Below are positions 1-9,446 of a DNA stretch of 64,000 nucleotides, one piece after another. The translations under genes and the position numbers were made by a program. This DNA is from Glaciimonas sp. (GTDB lineage Bacteria > Pseudomonadota > Gammaproteobacteria > Burkholderiales > Burkholderiaceae_D): NCBI GenBank assembly GCA_012927585.1, contig JABBOY010000009.1, positions 1 through 64,000 on the forward strand, written 5' to 3'. Positions within the stretch are counted from its first letter, which is position 1. Every line of letters begins with the position of its first letter. The notes under the pieces were generated by a model. It was given only the letters and a program-made list of their open reading frames with translations. It did not search any database and was not told where the DNA came from.

Positions 1-120
1 AAATTTCTTCGATAGTACGGTCGCAATCGCTGCCGTCAAGGTCGTCTTGCCGTGATCAACGTGTCCAATCGTGCCTACATTCACGTGCGGCTTGGTCCGC
101 TCATATTTGCTTTTTGCCAT
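1..120 (-). CDS. tuf: Elongation factor Tu, N-terminal part (gene runs off the window)
   Basis: Translation elongation factor GTPase that delivers aminoacyl-tRNA to the ribosome in the cytoplasm. Only the first 40 codons are visible. They begin [20 protein letters not shown] and contain the GTP-binding P-loop GHVDHGKT at residues 19-26, which identifies the protein. The ATG at 118-120 is preceded by AGGAG six bases upstream. It lies directly downstream of three tRNA genes on the same strand, the classical Tyr-Gly-Thr tRNA-tuf arrangement, so it is probably co-transcribed with them. The gene is truncated only by the window edge. Confidence 0.97.
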   Translation of the reverse strand, partial: MAKSKYERTKPHVNVGTIGHVDHGKTTLTAAIATVLSKKF

Positions 121-192
121 TATAGACTCCTAACGATTTTGATGAATGCCCAGGCACACGCCCGAATTCTTGCTGATACGCCCGACTAAACC

Positions 193-267
<75 letters not shown>

Positions 268-307
268 TACTGTCGCATGCACATAATCTGCACATACTAT
301 TTAATTC

Positions 308-381
308 TGGAGCGGGTGAAGGGAATCGAACCCTCGTCATAAGCTTGGAAGGCTTCAGCTCTACCATTGAGCTACACCCGC
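308..381 (-). tRNA. tRNA-Gly (anticodon TCC)
   Basis: Complete 74-nt tRNA on the minus strand with a GCGGGTG/CACCCGC acceptor stem, TTCGA T-loop and encoded CCA. The anticodon loop CTTCCAA gives TCC, for glycine GGA codons. It is the middle gene of the Tyr-Gly-Thr operon, 40 nt from its Thr neighbour. Confidence 0.96.
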
Positions 382-427
382 GAGGGCGACCACTTCAGCC
401 GCAACCTTTTACTGCAATATTAAATAT

Positions 428-513
<86 letters not shown>

Positions 514-527
514 GCAATGAGCCCTGG

Positions 528-556
528 ATTATGCAGGCTCCTCCAGGCATTGTCAA
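528..556 (-). promoter_or_regulatory. Sigma-70 promoter of the tRNA-Tyr/Gly/Thr-tuf operon
   Basis: On the minus strand a perfect -35 box TTGACA (551-556) is followed by a 17-bp spacer and a CATAAT -10 box (528-533). The predicted start point lies a few bases before the tRNA-Tyr 5' end. The stretch after the -10 box is G/C-rich, as in stringently controlled stable-RNA promoters; that control is inference. Confidence 0.85.
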
Positions 557-685
557 CTGATTGCATCCATTAATTACAGGCGGTCCTTGAGAAGTCCCGA
601 ATCATTTCCCGTGCAGAATGCACGTCGCCCGATCAAGGCCGGCTGGATTAATCTTTATGCAAATTTGATTCGGCTTCATTCGCGC

Positions 686-2152
686 TCATTCTAACTTTGG
701 CGCTTCCCGCATCCGCCACGCCGCCAGTATCGCCAGCGCGCACAGGCTGGCAACCAGCAGAAAGGTGTCATCAAACGCATCAATGCGCCCAGCCACATCG
801 GTCGCGTGCGCAGCCAATCGCCATTCCAGCACAATGCCGACCAGGCTGATGCCGATCGCGCCACCTAGCTGGCGGACAAAATTAATCGCACTGGAGCCTT
901 GTGCAATCAGCTCTGGAGTAAGGCTGCGCAACGAACCCAGGCTCAGAGCCGGCAACACAAAACCGAGCCCGATGCGGCCAACGATGGCCCACGCCATCAG
1001 CAAGAAATAGCTGCCTGCGCTGCTTTCAAGTGCCATTAATGCGAAAGATAACGCCAACAAACCGAGCCCGCCGGCGACCAGAATATGCGGTGGGAAGCGA
1101 TCGGCCATAGCGCCGGCCAGAGGGATGATCACAGCCAGCACGATGCCGGCCGGCAGCAGGATCAGACCCGCCTGCGACGGCGTGTAGTGCAGCGCCATCT
1201 GCATATATACCGGTAGCAGATAGGTCGAACCGAACAGTCCCATGCCGTAGATAAAGGCGACCAGCGCACCCATCGAAAATTGTCGGAAGTCAAACAATTT
1301 CATATGCATCAGCGGTTGCTCGGCATGCAACTGGTACGCGATGAAGGCGATCAGGCTGACCATCCCCAGCGCCAGAAAACCGGCCGCCTGCCAGCCATCG
1401 CTACGCAAATGCACCAAGCCGTTCAACAGGCTGATGGTGCTGATGGCGACTAGCAGCAGGCCTTTCCAGTCTAGCTCCCTGGCATCGCCCATCATCGGCG
1501 AATTGACTGCCAGCATGCGCCGGGTCAATGCCAGCACCACCAGGCAAAACGGCACTACCACGAAGAAAATCGAGCGCCAGCCGAACTGTTCGACCAGAAA
1601 GCCGCCGACGCTGGGCCCGAGCGCCGGCGCCAGCACTACGCCGAAACCGAAGATGCCGAGCGCGCGGCCCTGCTCCTTGTCGTCAAACGCACGCATGATG
1701 ACGATCACCGGAATCGGTTGCAAAACACCGGCCGCCAGCCCTTCAACCACCCGCATCGACAACAACATCGGCACGTTGACGCTGAAACCGCCGATTACGC
1801 CGCCGGCCAGCAACAGCAGAATGGCGCCGGTGTAGGTGCGGCGCAGCCCGAAGCGCAACAGTAGCCACGGCGTACTCAGCATGGAAATCGTCATCGCCAG
1901 CATGAAGCCGGACGAGACCCACTGCGCGCGCTCCTGCCCCAGATGAAAATACTGGCTCAGGTCGGGTATGGCGACATTGACGATGGTCGATGACAGTATC
2001 GACGCCATACTGCCGATCATCACCGTCAGCAAAACCCACCATTTGTAGCGCGCGCCGTAACGGGCGCGTAATTCTTCGAGAGTGGGCTGCATAACGCGCT
2101 TCAATGGACGTGGGGGCAACACTCGCCTGCTGGCGACTTGCTGGAGAAACAT
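686..2152 (-). CDS. MFS multidrug exporter, DHA2 (EmrB/QacA) family
   Basis: Inner-membrane proton antiporter, probably exporting drugs or other small toxic compounds. The product of up to 488 residues has about 14 hydrophobic segments. It carries the DHA2-type opening NVAIPDLSQYF, a motif-A-like loop RFGLRRT and a motif C of the form APALGPSVGGF. The upstream start at 2152 gives MFLQQV. The in-frame ATG at 2092 (MQPTLEEL) is equally plausible, because the first 20 residues look uncoupled from the transporter fold and neither start has a strong ribosome site. No regulator or EmrA-type membrane-fusion gene is adjacent, so substrate and partner are unknown. Confidence 0.88.
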   Translation of the reverse strand: MFLQQVASRRVLPPRPLKRVMQPTLEELRARYGARYKWWVLLTVMIGSMASILSSTIVNVAIPDLSQYFHLGQERAQWVSSGFMLAMTISMLSTPWLLLRFGLRRTYTGAILLLLAGGVIGGFSVNVPMLLSMRVVEGLAAGVLQPIPVIVIMRAFDDKEQGRALGIFGFGVVLAPALGPSVGGFLVEQFGWRSIFFVVVPFCLVVLALTRRMLAVNSPMMGDARELDWKGLLLVAISTISLLNGLVHLRSDGWQAAGFLALGMVSLIAFIAYQLHAEQPLMHMKLFDFRQFSMGALVAFIYGMGLFGSTYLLPVYMQMALHYTPSQAGLILLPAGIVLAVIIPLAGAMADRFPPHILVAGGLGLLALSFALMALESSAGSYFLLMAWAIVGRIGLGFVLPALSLGSLRSLTPELIAQGSSAINFVRQLGGAIGISLVGIVLEWRLAAHATDVAGRIDAFDDTFLLVASLCALAILAAWRMREAPKLE

Positions 2153-2173
2153 ACGGTTCGCATCGCGCCAGCC

Positions 2174-2368
2174 CTATAGAAAGCGCCCGATCAGCAACAC
2201 GATCAGCGAAATCAGGATGGTCGAGGCGAACGGCAAAGAAAAGATGCGTCCGAACAGCTTGAAGCGAAAATCGCCCGGCAAGCGTCCGATACCCAGCTTT
2301 TCCAGCCACGGCAACAGTGCTGAAAATAGGATTAAAGCCACGAAGATGACGATTACCCAGCGAATCAT
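2174..2368 (-). CDS. DUF2905 small membrane protein
   Basis: 64-residue protein with two hydrophobic helices (about residues 3-20 and 46-62) separated by a short basic loop containing LPGDFRFKLFGR. This matches the DUF2905 family of tiny inner-membrane proteins, whose function is not known. It lies 21 bp upstream of the longer start of the MFS exporter on the same strand, so the two may share a transcript. Length is normal for the family. Confidence 0.85.
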   Translation of the reverse strand: MIRWVIVIFVALILFSALLPWLEKLGIGRLPGDFRFKLFGRIFSLPFASTILISLIVLLIGRFL

Positions 2369-2383
2369 GTGCGCAGCCCCATA

Positions 2384-2452
2384 GATACTCCCATTAATTT
2401 TAAAAAAACACTACAGTTACCGCTTTATATTATTGCGGCGAATAAAAACACA
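2384..2452 (+). repeat. Diverged copy of the dispersed CCGCAT-type intergenic repeat
   Basis: AT-rich intergenic stretch with the block AAAAACACTACAGTT followed by CCGCTT and an A-rich tail. It closely resembles the copy at 5930-5990 (AAAAACACTGCAGTT then ACGCTT), but the left GAGTAT box is not at the usual distance. It is listed as a probable decayed member of the family. Confidence 0.4.
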
Positions 2453-2481
2453 GGCTGCAGTATATATCTATAGCACGCGGT

Positions 2482-3645
2482 TTATAACAAGCGATAACTA
2501 CGGTCGTTGCGCAACAGCGCCGGCGCCAATTCCATATTCTTGCCCACTATCAGCACCTTGAACAGCTCGCCCATCTCAGCCGGGGAAATCAGTTTTTGCA
2601 CTGCGTTGGCTTGCGGCAAATAGCGCATTGCGTCAGTCGGCGACGTGCGCAATAACAGGTCGCCAATACCTGCCGCCATCAGAAACCCCGCCTGACTGGT
2701 GTAGCCCAGCACGTCTAATCCGCCATCCAGCGCCGCTAGCGCCATCGCGGTGAAATCCACATGCGCAGTAATGTCCTGCAAGCCGGGCAAATAAAACGGC
2801 TCGGTGTGGGCGTGGTGCCGATAATGGCACATCAGCGTGCCTTGCGTGCGCTGGTCCAGATAAAACTCGGCGGCCGGAAAGCCGTAATCGATGAAAATCG
2901 CGACGCTGCCCTGACCGGACAGGCGGTGCCCGGCTTGCAGCATATCGGCCAGTGAACGGATGAAGCCTTGCGCGGCCGGGTGGACTTCGGTCAGATAACC
3001 GAGCGGCAAGGCATCGGCCTGCGGTATCTGCTCTACTAATGCGCCGTCGCACGGATGGTCGATCCAGCAAAAACCATTGTTCCCGATATCGATGCCAACG
3101 CCGCGCTGCTGCCAGCCGAGTTCAGTCTTCACCACCAACTCAACCGGCATCGCGTCCAGTACTTCATTGCCGATCACTAAACCGGAAAACGCCGGCGGCA
3201 TCTGTTGACGCCACACCACTTGCGGAAAGTCGCGCAGCACATGTTTTTGCCGGGCTTGCAACTCGCCCGACAGGTCCAAAATCGTATATTGCTCGACGGA
3301 TACCCCTAAAGCGCCCAATTCGCTCAGGATGTCGAACGCCAGTTTGCCGCTACCGGCACCGAACTCCATGATCTGCGGCGCGGTTTGGGCTAGTAAATCC
3401 ACCGCCACCCGTGCCAGCGCGGCACCGAAAAGCGGCGTGGTTTCCGGTGCGGTTGTAAAATCACCGTCCTTTCCCAGCTTTTGCGCGCCGCCGCTGTAAT
3501 AGCCGAGTTCGGGCGCATACAACGTCAGTTCCATAAAACGCGAAAAAGGAATCCAGCCGGAATGCTGGGCGATCTCGGCCGCGATCACATGCTGGAGTTG
3601 CTTGGATGCGGCCAGCGCGTCGGGATGGGGTTCAGGTAATTGCAT
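2482..3645 (-). CDS. MidA/NDUFAF7-type SAM-dependent methyltransferase
   Basis: 387-residue class I SAM-dependent methyltransferase of the family that includes mitochondrial NDUFAF7/MidA. Visible signatures are LYAPELGYYS (42-51), GDFTTAPE (61-68) and the SAM-binding motif EFGAGSG (94-100). Eukaryotic members methylate an arginine of a complex I subunit; the bacterial substrate is not established. It is divergent from the reductase-folB-ttcA genes, with only 84 bp between the start codons. The start at 3645 has no obvious Shine-Dalgarno. Confidence 0.88.
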   Translation of the reverse strand: MQLPEPHPDALAASKQLQHVIAAEIAQHSGWIPFSRFMELTLYAPELGYYSGGAQKLGKDGDFTTAPETTPLFGAALARVAVDLLAQTAPQIMEFGAGSGKLAFDILSELGALGVSVEQYTILDLSGELQARQKHVLRDFPQVVWRQQMPPAFSGLVIGNEVLDAMPVELVVKTELGWQQRGVGIDIGNNGFCWIDHPCDGALVEQIPQADALPLGYLTEVHPAAQGFIRSLADMLQAGHRLSGQGSVAIFIDYGFPAAEFYLDQRTQGTLMCHYRHHAHTEPFYLPGLQDITAHVDFTAMALAALDGGLDVLGYTSQAGFLMAAGIGDLLLRTSPTDAMRYLPQANAVQKLISPAEMGELFKVLIVGKNMELAPALLRNDRSYRLL

Positions 3646-3664
3646 CGGGAAGATGATAATTAAA

Positions 3665-3692
3665 TAGTTATAAATACGTAGTTATAAATACG
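3665..3692. repeat. Two perfect tandem 14-bp units in a divergent promoter region
   Basis: TAGTTATAAATACG occurs twice back to back (3665-3678 and 3679-3692), followed by a looser third version. It sits between the divergent starts of the methyltransferase and the pteridine-type reductase. It may be a regulator site or simple slippage; the sequence does not decide. Confidence 0.7.
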
Positions 3693-3729
3693 TTGTTTGT
3701 AAATAAGTCGGCGTTCAATACCAAAACAT

Positions 3730-4512
3730 ATGCATATACAACAACAGAAAAGCGTTCTCGTCACCGGCGCCGCCCGACGCATCGGGCGCGTAATCGCGCT
3801 GGCGCTGGCGCAGCGCGGCTGGAATGTAGCCGTCCATTATGGCCGATCCGCGCTGGATGCCGCCGACACCGTGCGGCAGATTTGTGCGCTCGGCGCGCAC
3901 GCGGCCGCGGTGCAATGCGATCTGGCAGATGAAGCCGCCGTGCGCACGCTGCTATCGCGTGCCGCCGTCGCCCTGCAACTGCCGCTGTCGAGCTTTGGTT
4001 GCGTGGTGAATAACGCCAGCCGGTTCGAGCACGATAGCGCGGCCGATTTTTCGCAAGCCATGCTGGAGCGCCACATGCGCGCCAATCTGGCCGCACCGAT
4101 TCTGCTGGCGCAGGCGCTGCACGCCGCCACGCCGGAAGGCGCACAAGCAGTCGCGATCAATTTGCTGGATCAGAAATTATTTAACCTGAACCCGGATTTC
4201 TTGTCTTACACGCTGTCCAAGGCTGCGCTGCACACCGCCACCACCATGCTGGCGCAAGCGCTGGCGCCAAAGCTGCGGGTAGTCGGCATTGCGCCCGGCA
4301 TCACGCTGATCTCGGGCGATCAGACCGAAGCCGGCTTTGCCAGCGCCCATCGGCGCACGCCGCTGGGAGGCTCCAGCACGCCCGAGGATATCGCCGCCAC
4401 GGTTTGCTTCGTGCTTGAAAACCGCGCCATCACCGGCACCACCATCGTGGTCGATGGCGGCCAGCACTTGACACCCTTGCAACGCGACGTGATGTTCGTC
4501 GCCACACCCTGA
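3730..4512 (+). CDS. SDR-family reductase, probably pteridine/dihydromonapterin reductase (FolM-like)
   Basis: 260-residue short-chain dehydrogenase/reductase with an NADPH-binding motif TGAARRIG at 12-19, NNAS at 94-97 and the catalytic pair Y160 and K164 in SYTLSK. The arginine in the TGxxxRIG motif is typical of NADPH-dependent pteridine reductases. The next gene, nine bases on, is dihydroneopterin aldolase, which supports a role in folate or tetrahydropterin metabolism. The fold is certain; the substrate is inferred from context. Another SDR activity cannot be excluded. Confidence 0.8.
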   Translation: MHIQQQKSVLVTGAARRIGRVIALALAQRGWNVAVHYGRSALDAADTVRQICALGAHAAAVQCDLADEAAVRTLLSRAAVALQLPLSSFGCVVNNASRFEHDSAADFSQAMLERHMRANLAAPILLAQALHAATPEGAQAVAINLLDQKLFNLNPDFLSYTLSKAALHTATTMLAQALAPKLRVVGIAPGITLISGDQTEAGFASAHRRTPLGGSSTPEDIAATVCFVLENRAITGTTIVVDGGQHLTPLQRDVMFVATP

Positions 4513-4521
4513 GAAAAAACC

Positions 4522-4920
4522 ATGATTTCCGCCCTGTCCCACCCAGAACTGATCGACTGCCGCCGCCTGTTCCTGCGCAACTATGCAGTTCTGATCAATA
4601 TCGGTGTCCACGATTACGAGAAAAGAGGCGAGCAGCGCGTACTAATCAATGTCGATCTGTACATCCCGCTGGCGCTGTCGACACCCAAAGACGACAATCT
4701 CAACGAGGTGGTCGATTACGATTTCATGCGCGAAACCATCGCCAATCGCACTGCGCAAGGCCACGTCCAGTTGCAGGAAACCCTGTGCGACGACGTAGCG
4801 CGCAGCATGCTGGCACATCCGAACGTGCGCGCAGTGCGCGTATCCACCATGAAACCCGACGTTTATCCCGATTGCGAAGGCGTCGGGGTTGAAGTATTCC
4901 AGATCAAGAACCGCACATGA
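4522..4920 (+). CDS. folB: Dihydroneopterin aldolase
   Basis: 132-residue FolB-type protein that splits 7,8-dihydroneopterin to hydroxymethyl-dihydropterin and glycolaldehyde in folate synthesis. Recognisable segments are [20 protein letters not shown] near the N-terminus, VVDYDFMRE and the C-terminal [16 protein letters not shown]. Length and layout are normal for the family. It follows the reductase by nine bases and its stop overlaps the ttcA start in an ATGA junction, so translation of the two is probably coupled. Confidence 0.92.
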   Translation: MISALSHPELIDCRRLFLRNYAVLINIGVHDYEKRGEQRVLINVDLYIPLALSTPKDDNLNEVVDYDFMRETIANRTAQGHVQLQETLCDDVARSMLAHPNVRAVRVSTMKPDVYPDCEGVGVEVFQIKNRT

Positions 4921-5849
4921 ACGCCATATTGGAAACACCCGATAGTCCTACGCCCAGCATCAGGCAAGTCGAAAAAACCGCCTTCGAAAATAACAAGCTG
5001 CACAAGCGACTGTGCCGCCAAGTCGGGCAAGCGATCGGCGACTTCAACATGATCGAGGATGGCGACAAGGTGATGGTCTGTCTGTCCGGCGGCAAGGATA
5101 GTTACGCGCTGCTCGACATTTTGATGACGATGCGCGAACGGGCACCAATCAATTTCGAGATCGTCGCGGTCAACCTGGATCAAAAGCAGCCGAACTTTCC
5201 CGAGCACATCTTGCCGCAATACTTAAGCAAGCTCGGCATTCCGTTCCACATCGAAAATCAGGATACCTACAGCATCGTCAAGCGCGTCATTCCCGAAGGG
5301 AAGACCACTTGCTCGCTGTGTTCGCGGCTGCGACGCGGCATTTTGTATCGGGTCGCCGACGAACTGGGCGCCAACAAGATCGCGCTCGGCCACCATCGCG
5401 ACGACATTCTGGAAACCTTCTTCCTGAATTTGTTTTTCGGCGGCAAGCTCAAATCGATGCCGGCCAAACTGCAGTCGGACGACGGCAAACATATCGTGAT
5501 CCGGCCGATGGCCTACGTGAAGGAAGAAGATTCGAGCCGCTACGCCGAAATCAAGCAATTCCCGATCATCCCGTGCGATCTGTGCGGCAGCCAGGAAAAT
5601 TTGCAGCGCCAGCAAACCAAGAACATGCTGCGCGATTGGGAAAAGAAATTTCCGGGCCGGGTTGACAGTATTTTTTCGGCGCTATCCACCGTAGTGCCGT
5701 CGCACCTGATAGATCGCGATTTGTTCAATTTCAAGGATTTGAAAATGGATGGCATTGCCAACCCGAACGGCGACACCGCTTTCGACGACGAACCTTGCGC
5801 CACTCCCGCTGGCGCGACCAATTTCATACCGCTGCAGATGCGGCCGTAA
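4917..5849 (+). CDS. ttcA: tRNA 2-thiocytidine(32) synthetase
   Basis: 310-residue PP-loop ATPase that thiolates cytidine 32 of certain tRNAs using an iron-sulfur cluster. The PP-loop SGGKDS is at 57-62. Cluster-binding cysteines are seen in CSLC (C132, C135) and in CDLC (C220, C223). The start overlaps the folB stop (ATGA). A stem-loop terminator follows 17 bp after the stop. All family features are intact. Confidence 0.95.
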   Translation: MNAILETPDSPTPSIRQVEKTAFENNKLHKRLCRQVGQAIGDFNMIEDGDKVMVCLSGGKDSYALLDILMTMRERAPINFEIVAVNLDQKQPNFPEHILPQYLSKLGIPFHIENQDTYSIVKRVIPEGKTTCSLCSRLRRGILYRVADELGANKIALGHHRDDILETFFLNLFFGGKLKSMPAKLQSDDGKHIVIRPMAYVKEEDSSRYAEIKQFPIIPCDLCGSQENLQRQQTKNMLRDWEKKFPGRVDSIFSALSTVVPSHLIDRDLFNFKDLKMDGIANPNGDTAFDDEPCATPAGATNFIPLQMRP

Positions 5850-5865
5850 TCCTCGCCGCGCAACC

Positions 5866-5908
5866 AAATCCGGTCGACGCAATGCATTGCGGGGACCGGA
5901 TTTGTTTT
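5866..5908 (+). terminator. Rho-independent terminator after ttcA
   Basis: A ten-base perfect stem AAATCCGGTC/GACCGGATTT flanks an 18-nt loop that itself holds the palindrome GCAATGCATTGC, followed by GTTTTG. It ends the reductase-folB-ttcA transcript. Confidence 0.75.
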
Positions 5909-5929
5909 GCAAATACGTCCATTAACGAT

Positions 5930-5990
5930 GGAGTATCAGGAAAAACACTGCAGTTTACGCTTTTCCCTATTTATATTTAAAAAATACTCG
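5930..5990 (+). repeat. Dispersed CCGCAT-type repeat, copy 2
   Basis: GGAGTAT is followed by exactly 20 nt, then ACGCTT in place of CCGCAT, then 14 nt and TTAAAAAATAC. Spacing is the same as in the better conserved copies at 7726, 12376, 26483, 39861, 47176 and 54840. It lies between the ttcA terminator and tRNA-Pro. Confidence 0.7.
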
Positions 5991-6080
5991 CCATTTTATT
6001 TGGCAGCATCCATAGCATCCAGATATATTGCCGCAGAAACGAAAAAAAGGACCGTCAAAGACGATCCTCTTTCTTGAAAC

Positions 6081-6157
6081 TGGTCGGAGTACAAGGATTC
6101 GAACCTTGGACCCCCTGGTCCCAAACCAGGTGCGCTACCGGACTGCGCCACACTCCG
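6081..6157 (-). tRNA. tRNA-Pro (anticodon TGG)
   Basis: 77-nt cloverleaf on the minus strand with CGGAGTG acceptor strand, TTCGAAT T-loop and encoded CCA. The loop TTTGGGA in the CCTGG/CCAGG stem gives anticodon TGG, for proline CCA codons. Confidence 0.96.
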
Positions 6158-6167
6158 AAGAGCCCGA

Positions 6168-6197
6168 AGCATACTCTTTGGGGCGCACTGCGGTCAA
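6168..6197 (-). promoter_or_regulatory. Sigma-70 promoter of tRNA-Pro
   Basis: Minus-strand -35 box TTGACC (6192-6197), 18-bp spacer and TATGCT -10 box (6168-6173), ending 11 bp before the tRNA 5' end. Fit and position agree with a stable-RNA promoter. Confidence 0.7.
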
Positions 6198-6350
6198 GCT
6201 TTATCCTGAAAGGGCCGAGGCAAATATGAATCAAAGCTACCGCTTTGCGCTGGGCCAAATCGGCGTCGCAATCTTCCTGCATCCGGGCTATTTTTTGCAC
6301 CGGAAAATGATACACTTTTTGACATTTTCGAACCCACCGCAACCTATCTT

Positions 6351-7709
6351 ATGAACATCGTCATCCTCGCTGCCGGCATGGGCAAACGCATGCAATCGGC
6401 ACTGCCAAAAGTGCTGCACCCGCTGGCCGGCAAACCGCTGTTGTCGCACGTGCTCGATACCGCCCGCCAGCTATCACCCTCAACCCTGTGTGTAATCTAT
6501 GGCCACGGCGGCGAACAGGTGCCGAATCTATTGGCAGCAAGCGATGTGATTTTCGCCCTCCAGGAGCCGCAACTCGGCACCGGCCATGCGGTAGCGCAAG
6601 CCGCGCCGCATCTCGATGACGCGGTGCCGACGCTAGTGCTGTACGGCGACGTGCCGCTGACCGATGCGGCGTCGCTGCAACGTCTGATCTCCGCCGCCGG
6701 CAGCGACAAGCTGGCAATCCTGACCGTGTACATGAATGACCCGACCGGCTACGGGCGCATCGTGCGTGAGCATGGCGCCATTACCCGCATCGTCGAGCAA
6801 AAAGACGCCACCGAGGCCGAGCGCGCGATTACCGAAGTCAATACCGGCATCCTGATAGCGCCCACCGCGCAGCTCAAGCAATGGCTGGCAACGCTGTCGA
6901 ACCACAATGCGCAGGGCGAGTATTACCTGACCGACATCGTGGCCCGCGCAGTGGCCGACGGCGTGCCGATTGCGTCCGCACAACCGGCGGCGGTATGGGA
7001 AGCACTGGGCGTGAACAGCAAGGTACAACTGGCCGAACTGGAGCGCATCCACCAGCGCAACATCGCCAGCGGATTGCTGGAACAAGGCGTGACGCTGCTC
7101 GACCCGGCCCGCTTCGATGTGCGCGGCCGCCTCACTTGCGGGCGCGACGTCACGATCGACGTCGGCTGCATCTTCGAGGGCACGGTTGTACTGGCCGATG
7201 GCGTCACAGTCGGCGCCCATTGCGTAATCAAGGATGCCGTTATTGCCGGCGGCGCGCAGATCAAGCCGTTCTGCCATATCGAAGATGCGACGGTCGGAGC
7301 CCAATCCATCATCGGCCCGTATGCCCGGCTGCGCCCCGGCACCACACTGGCGGAAGGCGTACACATCGGCAACTTCGTCGAAATCAAGAATAGCCAGATC
7401 GCCGCTGGCAGCAAGGCCAACCACCTGGCGTATGTCGGCGACGCCACCATCGGTTCGCGCGTCAATATCGGTGCCGGCACCATCACTTGCAATTACGACG
7501 GCGCCAACAAGTTCCGCACCGTGATCGAAGACGATGCCTTCATCGGCAGCGACAGTCAATTGGTGGCGCCCGTCACAGTCGGCCGCGGCGCAACGCTAGG
7601 GGCCGGCACCACACTGACCAAGGATGCGCCGGCCGGTGCGCTGACGATCTCGCGCAGCCGGCAAGTGACGCTGACAGGCTGGCTGCGGCCAGCCAAATTG
7701 AAAAAATAA
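6351..7709 (+). CDS. glmU: Bifunctional UDP-GlcNAc pyrophosphorylase / glucosamine-1-phosphate acetyltransferase
   Basis: 452-residue GlmU, which makes UDP-N-acetylglucosamine for peptidoglycan and lipopolysaccharide. The N-terminal uridyltransferase begins with [17 protein letters not shown], the nucleotide-binding signature. The C-terminal half is a run of hexapeptide repeats forming a left-handed beta helix with [20 protein letters not shown] and the acetyltransferase region [12 protein letters not shown]. Length is normal. glmS, often the neighbour, is not next to it. Confidence 0.96.
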   Translation: MNIVILAAGMGKRMQSALPKVLHPLAGKPLLSHVLDTARQLSPSTLCVIYGHGGEQVPNLLAASDVIFALQEPQLGTGHAVAQAAPHLDDAVPTLVLYGDVPLTDAASLQRLISAAGSDKLAILTVYMNDPTGYGRIVREHGAITRIVEQKDATEAERAITEVNTGILIAPTAQLKQWLATLSNHNAQGEYYLTDIVARAVADGVPIASAQPAAVWEALGVNSKVQLAELERIHQRNIASGLLEQGVTLLDPARFDVRGRLTCGRDVTIDVGCIFEGTVVLADGVTVGAHCVIKDAVIAGGAQIKPFCHIEDATVGAQSIIGPYARLRPGTTLAEGVHIGNFVEIKNSQIAAGSKANHLAYVGDATIGSRVNIGAGTITCNYDGANKFRTVIEDDAFIGSDSQLVAPVTVGRGATLGAGTTLTKDAPAGALTISRSRQVTLTGWLRPAKLKK

Positions 7710-7725
7710 GAATAAGTATGCATAT

Positions 7726-7790
7726 GGCAGTATGCAAAAAAATCATGCATTCTCCGCATTTATTTAATGATACTTAAAATATACTGCCAC
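7726..7790 (+). repeat. Dispersed CCGCAT-type repeat, copy 3
   Basis: GGCAGTAT, 20 nt, CCGCAT, 14 nt, TTAAAATATAC. The copy starts 17 bp after the glmU stop codon. It is preceded by a related AAGTATGCATATG, suggesting part of a second unit. Confidence 0.8.
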
Positions 7791-7899
7791 TATTTTAAGG
7801 AATATTAGACCAGGATTTGTTGCATGTCACCAAAACCGTCCTGGAGTGGCACTGCTGCGCTGTGGTGCGCCGCAACGGCATCGCGCACACAGTTGCTGG

Positions 7900-8415
7900 C
7901 TAACGGGGGCGGACTTCAGCGAATTCTTCGATGCTGCCCAGCTTGACGGTAATCGGATTCAGGGTGATGGTCGGCTGCATCGGACGCCAGGCGAACTGCC
8001 ATCCCTGCTGCTGCGTAGTTGCAGGCGCGGACTGTCGGGTAAAAATCGCGCCCAGCGGGCTGCGCTTGCCGTAGCTAAGGGCGCCGTCGATGCCGGCCCA
8101 GTTTGGCAGTGCGCGCTGGACTGCGCGGTGCAGGCGCTCGCCGAATTTTTCCGTGTGATGTATTACCAGGCAAGCATCGCTGTCGGGGAAGGTCTTGAAC
8201 AGGTTTTCATTCCAGGCTTGTTCAAAGGTGACGATCAGGAAATTCGGCGCCATGGCGGAATTAAGACGGATGCCCGACGGTTGCAGCGGCGCGCCAGGGT
8301 TCTGATCGGTGGCCGGTTGCAGGCGGAATTCGCCCAGGGTCAGGCAGCGTTCCAGCACCGCGTTTGGTGCATACAGGTAAAGCGTGGCGGGACGTGGGTA
8401 ATCTTTGCTTTGCAT
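7900..8415 (-). CDS. Conserved hypothetical protein
   Basis: No known function recognised. From the start chosen here (MQSKDYPRPATLYLY) the product has 171 residues; an upstream in-frame start at 8472 would add 19 residues rich in Phe and Thr. The protein is mixed alpha/beta with no signal peptide or membrane segment. The segments LVIHHTEKFGERLHRAVQRA and FTRQSA look like an ordered soluble domain. It is convergent with glmU and lies downstream of the NYN gene on the same strand. Confidence 0.6.
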   Translation of the reverse strand: MQSKDYPRPATLYLYAPNAVLERCLTLGEFRLQPATDQNPGAPLQPSGIRLNSAMAPNFLIVTFEQAWNENLFKTFPDSDACLVIHHTEKFGERLHRAVQRALPNWAGIDGALSYGKRSPLGAIFTRQSAPATTQQQGWQFAWRPMQPTITLNPITVKLGSIEEFAEVRPR

Positions 8416-8546
8416 GTGTGGATCTTGAAAAAATGAAAAAGTGCGGGTAAAAATAGGACTGGCATCACGCACGCCACAGGTGTGGTGAACCGGGATTGGC
8501 AGCTCGAGTGCGCGATAGCGTAACCCGACGGTGCTCGACCCTGACC

Positions 8547-9422
8547 TTAGTCTTCCAGCGCTGGTAGACGTATCGTGTATTGGCCGGATTTCTCATCGCG
8601 CACCATGATCAGCAAACTCTGCTTTTGCGCATCTTCGACCAGTTGCCGGAACGAGCGATAACCATAAGCGGATTCGGTGAAACCAGGGCGGCGCCGCTTC
8701 ATGGTCTGCTTGACCATCGAGCCCCATAATTTTTCTTCTTCACCACGCTCGGCAATCAGCGCTTCGATCGTTTCAATGATGAAATCGAGCGCCTCATGCC
8801 GTTTGTCGTCTTCCGGTCTGGATTCTTGTTTGTCTTCTTGCTTGTCTTCTTGTTTTACCGGTGCCGATTTGGTTTTGTCGTTCTTGTCATTGCTGACAGC
8901 TTTGATTGCGACTTTCTTTTCGACCGGCTTGCGCTTCGGCTTGGCGTCGCGTACCAGATCGTCGTAAAAAATGAATTCGTCGCAATTGGCCGACAGCAGG
9001 TCGGAAGTCGAACTCTTGACGCCGATGCCGATCACATATTTATTGTTTTCGCGCAGTTTCGATACCAGCGGTGAAAAATCCGAATCGCCGCTGATAATGA
9101 CGAAGGCGTCTACGTGCGCCTTGGTGTAGCACAGGTCGAGCGCATCGACCACCATTCTGATGTCGGCCGAATTTTTGCCGGACATGCGCACATGCGGGAT
9201 TTCGATCAGCTCAAACGCGGCTTCATGCATCTCACCCTTGAATTCCTTGTAGCGCTCCCAGTCGCAATACGCCTTTTTGACCACGATGCTGCCTTTCAGC
9301 AGCAGGCGTTCCAGCACCATGCGGATATCGAATTGCGGGAATTTTGCGTCCCGCACGCCCAGCGCCACATTCTCGAAATCGCAGAATAATGCCATGTTGG
9401 TAACTTCAGGTCGGCCTGCCAT
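8547..9422 (-). CDS. NYN-domain protein with C-terminal OST-HTH/LOTUS domain
   Basis: 291-residue protein with a PIN-like NYN nuclease domain (about 1-160) of the LabA/DUF88 type. Acidic residues are visible in ALFCDFENVALG, SADIRMVVDAL and VIISGDSDFSPLVSKLRE. A lysine- and acid-rich linker includes repeated KQED units, and an OST-HTH/LOTUS module (about 215-288) ends RDEKSGQYTIRL. Family knowledge links such pairs to RNA binding and processing; the target is unknown. The ATG at 9422 is preceded by AAAGGAG; the longer reading frame upstream crosses a palindromic repeat and is rejected. Confidence 0.88.
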   Translation of the reverse strand: MAGRPEVTNMALFCDFENVALGVRDAKFPQFDIRMVLERLLLKGSIVVKKAYCDWERYKEFKGEMHEAAFELIEIPHVRMSGKNSADIRMVVDALDLCYTKAHVDAFVIISGDSDFSPLVSKLRENNKYVIGIGVKSSTSDLLSANCDEFIFYDDLVRDAKPKRKPVEKKVAIKAVSNDKNDKTKSAPVKQEDKQEDKQESRPEDDKRHEALDFIIETIEALIAERGEEEKLWGSMVKQTMKRRRPGFTESAYGYRSFRQLVEDAQKQSLLIMVRDEKSGQYTIRLPALED

Positions 9423-9446
9423 CGTGTGCTCCTTTTGTTGTAGTAG

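Noticed and set aside
3665-3692. CRISPR-like short direct repeats
   Set aside because: Only two adjacent units with no spacers; the same holds for the 12-bp pair at 9747-9770.
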